Source: Propionivibrio dicarboxylicus
GTDB lineage: Bacteria > Pseudomonadota > Gammaproteobacteria > Burkholderiales > Rhodocyclaceae
DNA length: 64,000 bases
Direction: 5' to 3'
NCBI GenBank assembly: GCA_945902805.1
Contig: CAMDMZ010000008.1
Location: forward strand, 1-64,000
In this document: piece after piece, positions 34,593-42,180 of the stretch
Layout: each line of letters begins with the position of its first letter
Position numbering within the stretch: the first letter of the stretch is position 1
Made by a program: the position numbers and the translations under genes
The notes under the pieces: generated by a model
The model's input: the letters and a program-made list of their open reading frames with translations, nothing else
Told to the model about the DNA's origin: nothing
Databases searched by the model: none

Positions 34593-37500
34593 TGAAGAAG
34601 ATCGCCGCACTGTTGGGACGTTTGTCTGTATCGCGCAAGCTGCTGCTGATCTATCTGCTCGACTTGACGGCGGTTTTCTTTATTACCTCGATCCTGATTG
34701 AGGAAAAATTTATTGCCATCGACTTTGCCCGCAAGGAGCTTGCCGGCAATGCCTACATTGTCAGTGTGCGAGATGCCTTGCAGGTGACAGTGAGTGTCCA
34801 TGACCGCGTGTCCGGAACAGATATTGAATCGGTCCGCGAGCGTGTGCGCCAGGCTGAAGCGCTCTATGGAACCGGCATGGGAACTGCGGAGTTGGCGTCT
34901 GCATTCGATACCGCGCTGGCCAAACTTGCGGCCAGTGTCGGCAAGCCGGTTTCCAGCAATCTGGCCTTTCAGAGAGGCCGCAGTTTGCTGACACGCATTG
35001 GCGACCAGTCAAACCTGATCCTTGACCCTGACCTCGACAGCTATTACACCATGTCGTTAACGCTGCTGCGCTTTCCCGAGCTGCTTGCGCAGTTGCTGGA
35101 CTACGAAAGGCTCGCCGGTGGCGACGACAGGACGCAATATCTGATTGCACAGGGCCGGCTTTCCGCCTTGCGCGAAGGCATTGAGGCTGATTATCGTGCC
35201 GCCTATGCGGGCAATACGTCGCAAGTTCTGGTCAGGCAACTCGGCCCCACGCATGATCGACTGTTGAAAGCGCTGTCGGTCCTGCTCGACTTACAGGCCA
35301 CATCGTCGGCCCCGCTGTTCGCCGCTCGTGCACAAGCGCTGTCAGCATCAAGTGACGCATGGCAAGCGACCGCCAGGAGTCTTGATGAACTGTTGCATGC
35401 ACGCGTCAGCCTGCTGTTCCAGCGCATGTGGCTGCATCTGGGCATGGCAGCGGCCATGCTGGCGGTGATCCTGTTCCTCGTATTCTTTGTTGCACGCCAG
35501 ATTGCCGTGCCCTTGCGCCGCCTTGCCCATGTGGCGGATCGCGTGCAGGCAAGCAACGACTACACGCTGCGCGCCAGCTGGAATAGCCGCGACGAGATCG
35601 GCCAGCTCGTTACGGGCTTCAACACCATGTTGGAGCGACTCGACCGCGAGCGAATCGTCCAGCAGGAGCTCGCTGCACAGGCGCGGGCGGCGGCGGCACA
35701 GCAGGAATTGCTGGAGGCCATCCCGATTCCCCTCTTGGTGACCAGCGTACCTGAGCACCGTGTGTTGCATGTCAACGCACCTGCCGGGACTTGGGTGGAT
35801 GCCGTCAAGGACGATCCCTGGGGGATCGGCCTTGATCGCGGGGCACGCGCGCGCTTCTTCCAGCGCCTTGCTGACGAGGGGGCCGTGCATGAGTTCGAAG
35901 TGCGCTGGAATGGCCCGCACGGCACCGCCTGGGCGCTGCTTTCAGCGAATCGCCTGCGTTATCAGGGGCAGGAAGCGGTGCTGACCACGTTTGCGCCAAT
36001 CAACACCATCAAGCGCCTTGAAGCCAGCCTGAAGCTCTGGGCGACCATCTTCGAGGCAACCTCGGAAGGCATCCTCGTGATCGACCGCCAGAACGTCATC
36101 CTGCTGGCCAATACCGCACTCGCCCGCGCCAGCGGCTATCGTATCGACGAAATGCTCGGTCGCGATCCAACATTCTTGGCACCACCGGCTGCGACCGACG
36201 AGGCGAAGGCCGGCATGGTCGAGCGGGTGGCTAAGGCGGGTTCCTGGCAGGGCGAATTTGCGCTGCGGAAGAAGAACGGCGAGATTACGCCGCATTGGTT
36301 GGTGCTCAACACGGTGCGCGACGAACAGGGCGAACCAAGCCATGTGATTGCCCTGTTGGCCGATATCAGCGAACGCAAGGCGCAGGAGGAAAAGATTCGC
36401 CACCTGGCCCATCACGATGCGCTGACCGGCCTACCCAACCGTTTGCTGTTCGATGAACGTCTGCGCATGTCGCTGCAGCAGGCCGAGCGCCATCACGAGC
36501 GTGCTGCCCTGCTGTTCATCGACCTCGACCGTTTCAAGAACATCAACGATTCGCTCGGCCATCACGTCGGCGACGGTCTGCTGCAATCGGTCGCCGGACG
36601 GTTGATCGAAGCTGTACGCGCCGGTGATACCGTCTGTCGCCAGGGTGGCGACGAGTTTGTCGTCATTCTCAATGCGGTAGAAGACGTGCAGGAAGTTGCC
36701 CAGATCGTCGAGCGCCGCCTGATTCCGCTGGTATTACAAACCCACCAGGTGTGCGATGTCGCGCTGCACATTTCGTGCAGTGTCGGCATTGCGATCTATC
36801 CGGATGACGCCACCGAGATGGGTACCCTGATGCGCCATGCCGATGCCGCGATGTACAGCGCCAAGGCCAGTGGCCGCAACAACTTCCAGTTCTTCAGCGC
36901 CGAGATGAATCGCGACGCGGTCGAGCGGCTCAATACCGAAACGCACCTGCAGAACGCGTTGATGAATCGCGAACTGGAACTGCATGTGCAGCCGATCGTG
37001 GATTGCCAGAGTGGTGCCGTCGTGGCCGTCGAGTCCTTGCTACGCTGGCATCAGCCCGACTTGGGCATGATTCCGCCCACCCGTTTTATCCCTATCGCCG
37101 AGGAAAACGGCCTGATTCACGACATCGGCCGCTGGGCACTGACCGAAGCCTGCCGTTTGCACCAACAATGGGCAGCCTCTGCGATCGGACGCCTGCCCAT
37201 CGCCGTGAATGTCTCCGCTGTCCAGTTTCGCCGTGGCGATTTTGTCGAGACCGTGCAGGCCGTGCTTGCCGAGAGCGGCATGCCCCCTGAATTCCTGCAA
37301 CTGGAACTGACCGAATCACTGATGATGACCGAAAGCGAGCGCAACCTCGCTGACATTCAGCGTCTCAAGGCACTAGGTGTCGGGCTCGCGCTCGACGATT
37401 TCGGCACCGGCTATTCCAGCCTCAGCTATCTGCATCGCCTGCCCCTCGACAAGCTGAAGATCGACCGCAGCTTCGTGCTAGACATGATCGATGATCCGGC

Positions 37501-37726
37501 CGACATGGCGATCATCCGCGCCATCATCAACCTGGGCAGCACCCTCGGCTTGCGCGTCGTGGCCGAGGGCGTTGAACACCTTGAGGAACTCAAGGCGCTA
37601 CGTTTCCTGGGTTGCGATGAGGTGCAGGGCTATCTGCTCTCCCGGCCGCTGCCAGCGCACGAGTTCGGCGCGTGGCTGGAAGAGTTTCACTCAGCGCAGT
37701 GGAATAGTGTGGCGTTCGAAACTTAG
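34592..37726 (+). CDS. Membrane diguanylate cyclase/phosphodiesterase (HAMP-PAS-GGDEF-EAL)
   Basis: This 1044-aa protein would turn over cyclic-di-GMP. Transmembrane helices at about 17-37 and 283-305 flank a periplasmic sensor. HAMP, two PAS-like regions (about 375-480 and 485-610), a GGDEF domain (HHDALTGLPNRLLFDERL; RQGGDEFVVIL, intact active site) and an EAL domain (ESLLRW in place of EALLRW, with DDFGTGYSSLSYL intact) follow. It sits outside nif logic, between duplicated orf328/modC fragments, and is probably an insertion. Confidence 0.92.
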   Translation: MKKIAALLGRLSVSRKLLLIYLLDLTAVFFITSILIEEKFIAIDFARKELAGNAYIVSVRDALQVTVSVHDRVSGTDIESVRERVRQAEALYGTGMGTAELASAFDTALAKLAASVGKPVSSNLAFQRGRSLLTRIGDQSNLILDPDLDSYYTMSLTLLRFPELLAQLLDYERLAGGDDRTQYLIAQGRLSALREGIEADYRAAYAGNTSQVLVRQLGPTHDRLLKALSVLLDLQATSSAPLFAARAQALSASSDAWQATARSLDELLHARVSLLFQRMWLHLGMAAAMLAVILFLVFFVARQIAVPLRRLAHVADRVQASNDYTLRASWNSRDEIGQLVTGFNTMLERLDRERIVQQELAAQARAAAAQQELLEAIPIPLLVTSVPEHRVLHVNAPAGTWVDAVKDDPWGIGLDRGARARFFQRLADEGAVHEFEVRWNGPHGTAWALLSANRLRYQGQEAVLTTFAPINTIKRLEASLKLWATIFEATSEGILVIDRQNVILLANTALARASGYRIDEMLGRDPTFLAPPAATDEAKAGMVERVAKAGSWQGEFALRKKNGEITPHWLVLNTVRDEQGEPSHVIALLADISERKAQEEKIRHLAHHDALTGLPNRLLFDERLRMSLQQAERHHERAALLFIDLDRFKNINDSLGHHVGDGLLQSVAGRLIEAVRAGDTVCRQGGDEFVVILNAVEDVQEVAQIVERRLIPLVLQTHQVCDVALHISCSVGIAIYPDDATEMGTLMRHADAAMYSAKASGRNNFQFFSAEMNRDAVERLNTETHLQNALMNRELELHVQPIVDCQSGAVVAVESLLRWHQPDLGMIPPTRFIPIAEENGLIHDIGRWALTEACRLHQQWAASAIGRLPIAVNVSAVQFRRGDFVETVQAVLAESGMPPEFLQLELTESLMMTESERNLADIQRLKALGVGLALDDFGTGYSSLSYLHRLPLDKLKIDRSFVLDMIDDPADMAIIRAIINLGSTLGLRVVAEGVEHLEELKALRFLGCDEVQGYLLSRPLPAHEFGAWLEEFHSAQWNSVAFET

Positions 37727-37845
37727 CCGCTACGACAAATCGGTTGGCTACCCAATGGCTTGGTTCTTCCACATGCTGACCACCCGCAGCGCACCGCATG
37801 CCCTCGCCAACGCCGTGATCGATGACGTGCAGGCCGGTTTCAACT
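37725..37845 (+). pseudogene. orf328 C-terminal fragment (121-bp direct repeat, right copy)
   Basis: The 121 bp encode the same 40 residues as orf328 near its end (from SRYDKSVGYP to VQAGFN) without start or stop. All 11 differences from 33717-33837 are synonymous. It begins at the stop codon of the GGDEF/EAL gene and ends against the hsdM stop, so both edges are recombination joints. Confidence 0.9.
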
Positions 37846-37846
37846 T

Positions 37847-39334
37847 TCAGGCGGTCTCTGGCCGCAGGTCGGCCAATACCTCGCGGAACTGCTCAAGTGC
37901 GGCTTCGAGATCGTCGACGATCTCCTGCGCGATGATTTCCGGAGCTGGCAGATTGTCCGAATCCGCCAGTGCCTCGTCCTTGAGCCAGAAAATGTCGAGG
38001 CTGGCCTTGTCGCGCGCCACCAGATCGGCATAGTCGTAGACGCGCCAGCGGCCGTCGGGATTCTCGGGTGACCAAGTCGCCGCACGGGCATTCCGGTTGG
38101 CGACGTTGTAAAGCGAAACAAACTCCTGCAGATCTGCCACCTGCATGGGGTTCGTCTTCAGCGTGAAATGCTGGTTGGTGCGTAGGTCGTAGATCCACAG
38201 CTTCTTGGTCCAGGGCTGTTCCGATGCCGGCTTCTTGTCGAAGAAAATCACGTTGGCCTTCACGCCCTGCGCGTAGAACAGGCCGGTGGGCAAGCGTAGC
38301 AAGGTATGCACCTCGCACTCGTGCAACAGCTTGCGGCGGATCGTTTCGCCCGCGCCGCCCTCGAACAGCACGTTGTCGGGCACCACCACGGCGGCGCGGC
38401 CGTGGATGTCGAGCAGGGTCTTGATGTGCTGTACGAAATTGAGCTGCTTGTTCGAGGTGGTGGCCCAGAAGTCGTCGCGCTCGATGATGTCCTTTTCTGA
38501 CGTCGTCTTGCCATCCTCGCCGACGATCACCGTGCTGCTCTTCTTGCCGAACGGCGGATTGGCCAGCACTACCTGGTAACGCTCGCCGGGATCAGCCGCC
38601 AGCGCATCCGTCACCCGCACCGGCACGCTCGCCTCCGAGCCGATGCCGTGCAACAGCAGGTTCATGGCGCAAACGCGGGCTGTCCCTTGCACCAGTTCCC
38701 AGCCCATGAACGCCTCGTTCTTGAGGTGGCGCTTCTCTGCGCTGGTCAGGTGAGGATTGGCTTCGGTGATGTACTGGTGCGCCGAGAGCAGAAAGCCGCC
38801 CGTGCCGCAGGCCGGATCGCAGACGCGCTCACCGGGTCGGGGCGCGATGCAGGTCACCATCGCCTGGATCAACGCACGCGGCGTGAAATACTGGCCGGCG
38901 CCGGACTTAGTGTCCTGCGCGTTCTTCTCCAGCAGGCCCTCGTAGGCGTCGCCCTTCACATCCACCCCGAGCGAAGACCAGTTCTCGGCATCGATCAGGT
39001 CGGCGATCACCCGGGTCAGCTTGGCCGGGTCCTGAAACTTGTTCTGCGCCTTGGCGAAGATCAGCCCCAGCGTGCCCTTCTGCTTGCCGAGTTCATCGAG
39101 CGCATGGCGATAGTGATCGAACAGCGCATCACCGCTCTTCGCCAGCAACGTCGGCCAGGCGTAGGAGTCCGGAACGAGGCTCGGTTGGTTGTAGGGTGGG
39201 CGCGAACGCTCGTCCGCCATCTTGAGGAACAGCAGGTAGGTAAGTTGCTCGACGTAGTCGCCATACGACATGCCGTCGTCGCGCAACACGTTGCAGTAGT
39301 TCCAGAGTTTCTGGACGAGGGTGGAGGCGTTCAT
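37847..39334 (-). CDS. hsdM: Type I restriction-modification system methyltransferase subunit HsdM
   Basis: HsdM (495 aa) methylates adenine in the type I complex. The N-terminal helical domain (LVQKLWNYCNVLRDDGMSYGDYVEQLTYLLFLKMADE) is followed by the SAM site (GQYFTPRALIQAM; DPACGTGGFLLSAH) and the catalytic NPPF motif (VVLANPPFGKKSS). The start MNASTLVQ at 39334 matches the family; a longer reading starts at 39388. It is the last gene of the minus-strand hsd block and overlaps or abuts the HTH gene upstream. Confidence 0.94.
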   Translation of the reverse strand: MNASTLVQKLWNYCNVLRDDGMSYGDYVEQLTYLLFLKMADERSRPPYNQPSLVPDSYAWPTLLAKSGDALFDHYRHALDELGKQKGTLGLIFAKAQNKFQDPAKLTRVIADLIDAENWSSLGVDVKGDAYEGLLEKNAQDTKSGAGQYFTPRALIQAMVTCIAPRPGERVCDPACGTGGFLLSAHQYITEANPHLTSAEKRHLKNEAFMGWELVQGTARVCAMNLLLHGIGSEASVPVRVTDALAADPGERYQVVLANPPFGKKSSTVIVGEDGKTTSEKDIIERDDFWATTSNKQLNFVQHIKTLLDIHGRAAVVVPDNVLFEGGAGETIRRKLLHECEVHTLLRLPTGLFYAQGVKANVIFFDKKPASEQPWTKKLWIYDLRTNQHFTLKTNPMQVADLQEFVSLYNVANRNARAATWSPENPDGRWRVYDYADLVARDKASLDIFWLKDEALADSDNLPAPEIIAQEIVDDLEAALEQFREVLADLRPETA

Positions 39335-39384
39335 CGGTTGCGAAGTGAGGCAATAGATTGCAAGCGCGTCATGACCGTGCGGAT

Positions 39385-39921
39385 TCATACGAAATAGGCT
39401 GCCAGCAGTTCTTGTGCGGCGTTGCGTTCCCGCGCCTGCCCGGCGCGAATCGCATCGAAGAGGCTCAACATGGCGTAGAGCTTTTCATCGCGCAGCGCCG
39501 CCTCCGGCACGGTCGGGTAAAGCGGCATCAGGCTCAAGCCGCGCACCGTTCCCTTGGCGCTGGGCCAGACCGGCACCGGGTCGACGGAGGGGGCGATGAT
39601 CGCGTTTAGCGGCGGCGCGGCGTAACCGGTGGGCACACCCCGACTCAAGCTGCCGAAGAGTGGCGGGAAAGCGTACTTTGCCCCGGTCAGCAGGAATTCC
39701 TTGAACTGTGGTTTCAGCAACATCGGCCGGCGATCCTGAAACAGCAGCAGTCGTGCAACGGCAGCCCGCTTGAGCGAGGCATGTACCGCGGAAGCGGCCA
39801 GCCCCGTCTGCTGCGCCAGATCGAGATAAGTCACTTCGCCTTCACCACGTCCCAGCAGGGCCAGCAAGACCAGCAGGTCTTGCGGTTTCAACACAGGCTG
39901 GCGGTTGGCAAGCTTCGACAT
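39385..39921 (-). CDS. Winged-helix DNA-binding protein in hsd locus
   Basis: This 178-aa protein has an N-terminal winged-helix region (LKPQDLLVLLALLGRGEGEVTYLDLAQQTGLAASAVHASLKRAAVARLL). The remainder is uncharacterised (FGSLSRGVPTGYAAPPLNAIIAP). It sits between hsdS and hsdM and immediately downstream of a sigma70 promoter bracketed by two operator-like repeats, so it is a good candidate for autoregulator of hsdM. Confidence 0.7.
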   Translation of the reverse strand: MSKLANRQPVLKPQDLLVLLALLGRGEGEVTYLDLAQQTGLAASAVHASLKRAAVARLLLFQDRRPMLLKPQFKEFLLTGAKYAFPPLFGSLSRGVPTGYAAPPLNAIIAPSVDPVPVWPSAKGTVRGLSLMPLYPTVPEAALRDEKLYAMLSLFDAIRAGQARERNAAQELLAAYFV

Positions 39922-39926
39922 TCTTG

Positions 39927-39943
39927 TTTCTTGAAATGAGAAT
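39927..39943. promoter_or_regulatory. Operator-like repeat O1 (TTTCTTGAAATGAGAAT)
   Basis: This 17-mer, containing the palindrome TTTCTTGAAA, is repeated with one inversion-like change at 39992-40008. It lies just before the HTH gene start. Confidence 0.6.
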
Positions 39944-39954
39944 AATCTGCTAAA

Positions 39955-39983
39955 ATTTTAATAAATCATTAAGATAAAGTCAA
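39955..39983 (-). promoter_or_regulatory. sigma70 promoter of the HTH-hsdM unit
   Basis: On the minus strand TTGACT (39983-39978), a 17-bp spacer and TAAAAT (39960-39955) form a good sigma70 promoter, lying between the two operator-like repeats. Confidence 0.65.
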
Positions 39984-39991
39984 TATTCTTA

Positions 39992-40008
39992 TTTCAAGAA
40001 ATGAGAAT
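39992..40008. promoter_or_regulatory. Operator-like repeat O2 (TTTCAAGAAATGAGAAT)
   Basis: Second copy of the 17-mer, 65 bp from the first and upstream of the -35 element. The arrangement suggests repression with looping, or activation plus repression, by the adjacent HTH protein. Confidence 0.6.
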
Positions 40009-40056
40009 ATAGTGGCGACCGTGGTGATTTTCGCAATTCGCGAATAGCGAATACAG

Positions 40057-40081
40057 AAAAGTCGGCGCTGGCGGGACGGCG
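40057..40081 (-). repeat. Dispersed 24-bp repeat, copy 8
   Basis: AAAAGTCGGCGCTGGCGGG then ACGGCG lies in the gap between the HTH gene promoter and hsdS. Confidence 0.85.
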
Positions 40082-40121
40082 TGGGGAATTCGCGGCGCAC
40101 TGCTCCGCGCCCACGCCGGTC

Positions 40122-40162
40122 GGCGGCTGTGCAAAGCCGCCGAGGGCCCCGTCAGGGGCCGA
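40122..40162 (-). terminator. Paired hairpins after hsdS
   Basis: GGCGGCT pairs with AGCCGCC and GGGCCCC with GGGGCC directly downstream of the hsdS stop. No long T-run follows, so termination is only likely. Confidence 0.35.
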
Positions 40163-40178
40163 AGTGGGGAATGCCCAC

Positions 40179-41585
40179 TCACACCTGAAACGCCCGCGCC
40201 AGAATCGTCTGCCGCAACCCCTGCGCGCGCTTGAGATTGGCCTCGACCTCGGCCTCGGCTTCGCGGGCGATGGAGAGCAGGCGGTCGACTTCGGCGACGA
40301 TGCTGTGTTGTTCGGGGAGTGGTGGCAGAGGAACAGCAGCAGTAGCAAGCGTCGTCATGCTGATGTTGTGCTGCCCAGCGGATGTCGCGGCATGTGCTTC
40401 AATCCAAGAGCGAATTGGGGGTCCTTGCCAGACGACGGAAACCCAGTGCGCTAAAGAATCCAAATTCATCAATCTGAACCTGATGAGATAAGACGCATAG
40501 GCAAGAACCCTTGTCGTCGACGCGAGGACGACCGCTGCCCGCCCAATGAGTGACTTGCTACCGTTCGTCCGGATAACCAGCATATCGCCGGCAGCAACGG
40601 CCTCGCTCGCCGAAATTGCCAGCGCGGGCGACGCGAACTTGAGGTCATCAAGATCAAGCGCCCCATTCTGCACGTTTGGAATTCGCAGCACAGCGACGCC
40701 AGTATTTTCGTAAGAGCACTTCTCGGAAGTTCCGTACGCCGAGTCCCAGGAAAGTCCATCCAATGATGCCCACACCCACCCCTCCGGCAACTCCGGCAGC
40801 TCGGCGGTATCCGGCGCGGCGGGCTCCTTGTATTTGCCCTTGCCTTGCCACTGCTGGCGGCGGGTGTCGAGGATGCGTTGCAGGAGCTGGGCGCCCGTTT
40901 CGTAGTCGCGGCCTTCGCGGCGGGCGAGGTCGGCTTCGGTGTCGACGAGGCGTCCCGACACCGCCGACTTCAGAACGGCGGCCTTGTAGCGTTTGAGGTT
41001 GGCCTTGACGCGCTTGAGGCCAGCGACGGCTTCGTCGAGGCGGGAGAACTGCTTTTCGATTTCGGCGACGATGCGGCACTGGTCGTCGAGATCGGTCAGA
41101 ACAATCGGAAAGTCGGCAATCTGTTTTTGACTAATCGACGCCATGCCGACGACCTGCTGGGCGTTTCCCTCGAAGTGCCGCCGACCACGGGCGAGCAATT
41201 GATAGCTGATGAACTTTGGCAGGGCCTTCACTGGATCGATGCGAACACGTATGTTCTTGCTCTCGAATACCGCCGGACCGAGCGATGCCGGAATGCAAGC
41301 CGTCTTGCCGACAAGCTCACGACTATTGACACGATTGACCAACAGGTCCCCTTCCCGAAGGCCGTAATCCTCCAGCTCAGATGCAGTAATGCGCATCCGC
41401 TTGATGTCACGCCATACGATGGTTCCCGCGTCGATGTTGTACATGCGGAGACAAGGTACCCCGTCGTCGCCATACTCAGACGCCGGCTTGTACATGCCGT
41501 TCTTCATCGACACGACGGCATCGCCAAGTCTGGCTGGCTTCATTACGTCGCCAACTCCCGATTCATCCCCCATACACCTCGTCAT
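40179..41585 (-). CDS. hsdS: Type I restriction system specificity subunit HsdS
   Basis: HsdS (up to 468 aa) sets the DNA target of the type I complex. It has two target-recognition domains separated by conserved helical spacers: QCRIVAEIEKQFSRLDEAVAGLKRVKANLKRYKAAVLKSAVSG near the middle, and LPEQHSIVAEVDRLLSIAREAEAEVEANLKRAQGLRQTILARAF at the end. The start is uncertain: in-frame ATGs lie at 41585, 41573 and 41543, the first two overlapping the toxin gene. Confidence 0.9.
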   Translation of the reverse strand: MTRCMGDESGVGDVMKPARLGDAVVSMKNGMYKPASEYGDDGVPCLRMYNIDAGTIVWRDIKRMRITASELEDYGLREGDLLVNRVNSRELVGKTACIPASLGPAVFESKNIRVRIDPVKALPKFISYQLLARGRRHFEGNAQQVVGMASISQKQIADFPIVLTDLDDQCRIVAEIEKQFSRLDEAVAGLKRVKANLKRYKAAVLKSAVSGRLVDTEADLARREGRDYETGAQLLQRILDTRRQQWQGKGKYKEPAAPDTAELPELPEGWVWASLDGLSWDSAYGTSEKCSYENTGVAVLRIPNVQNGALDLDDLKFASPALAISASEAVAAGDMLVIRTNGSKSLIGRAAVVLASTTRVLAYASYLIRFRLMNLDSLAHWVSVVWQGPPIRSWIEAHAATSAGQHNISMTTLATAAVPLPPLPEQHSIVAEVDRLLSIAREAEAEVEANLKRAQGLRQTILARAFQV

Positions 41586-41844
41586 GGCTGCCGATGTCGA
41601 TCAGCAGGATCTCGTGTGCGGTAATTTGCAGGGTGAGGGTGATGCGGTAGCTGTAGGTCAGGCTGACGGCTTGCAGGCCTTGCAGTTTGCCGGTGAGGGC
41701 GTGGAGTTTCAGGCTGGGCTCGAAGGGGTCGGTGGTGAGCTGGGCAAGCGTGTCGGTGAGACGGGGGCGCAGGTCGGGGTGGCGGGCGAGGAATTTGCGC
41801 AAACGGCGGTCGAAGGACGCCGTGGTGGCCAGCGTCCAGTTCAT
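41563..41844 (-). CDS. RelE/YafQ-family toxin
   Basis: This 93-aa protein starts MNWTLATTASFDRRLRKFLARHPDLRPRL and ends YSYRITLTLQITAHEILLIDIGSHDEVYG, the RelE/ParE-type fold with the basic catalytic face and terminal GxHDExY. Such toxins are ribosome-dependent mRNA nucleases. It follows a Phd/YefM-type antitoxin by 7 bp. The pair lies inside the hsd block, between hsdR and hsdS. Confidence 0.8.
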   Translation of the reverse strand: MNWTLATTASFDRRLRKFLARHPDLRPRLTDTLAQLTTDPFEPSLKLHALTGKLQGLQAVSLTYSYRITLTLQITAHEILLIDIGSHDEVYGG

Positions 41845-41851
41845 GCCGCGC

Positions 41852-42115
41852 TCATTCCACGCCAATGTGGCGCATCAGGGCTTCGACGCTGTCGTGGCGC
41901 GTGACGCGGCCGGCGGCGGCGTCTTCGAGCGAGGCCTTGATGCGGGCCAGGGTGCTTTCCTGCTGGGCTTCAAGCAGTTCCCGGTAACTGTCCTCGGTCA
42001 GCACCACATACTGCGGGCGGTTGTTCTTGACCACGTGCACGGGGCCTGCCACCAGTGCGTCATCCACGGCGGCCATGCCGCGGCGCTTGATTTCCTGAGC
42101 TGGGATGGTATTCAT
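41852..42115 (-). CDS. Phd/YefM-family antitoxin
   Basis: This 87-aa antitoxin has the DNA-binding N-terminus MNTIPAQEIKRRGMAAVDDALVAGPVHVVKNNRPQYVVLTEDSYRELLEAQ typical of Phd/YefM proteins and a helical toxin-binding C-terminus. It precedes the RelE-type toxin. A tandem AATAAGTACC repeat just upstream is its probable operator. Confidence 0.82.
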   Translation of the reverse strand: MNTIPAQEIKRRGMAAVDDALVAGPVHVVKNNRPQYVVLTEDSYRELLEAQQESTLARIKASLEDAAAGRVTRHDSVEALMRHIGVE

Positions 42116-42125
42116 GGCAATCTCC

Positions 42126-42147
42126 GGTACTTATTGAGGTACTTATT
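42126..42147 (-). promoter_or_regulatory. Tandem operator-like repeat upstream of antitoxin
   Basis: GGTACTTATT occurs twice (42126-42135, 42138-42147), 11-21 bp before the antitoxin ATG. A site for Phd/YefM autoregulation is likely. Confidence 0.5.
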
Positions 42148-42180
42148 AGAGCACCTGATCGGGTATTCCGCAAGCCGGAC

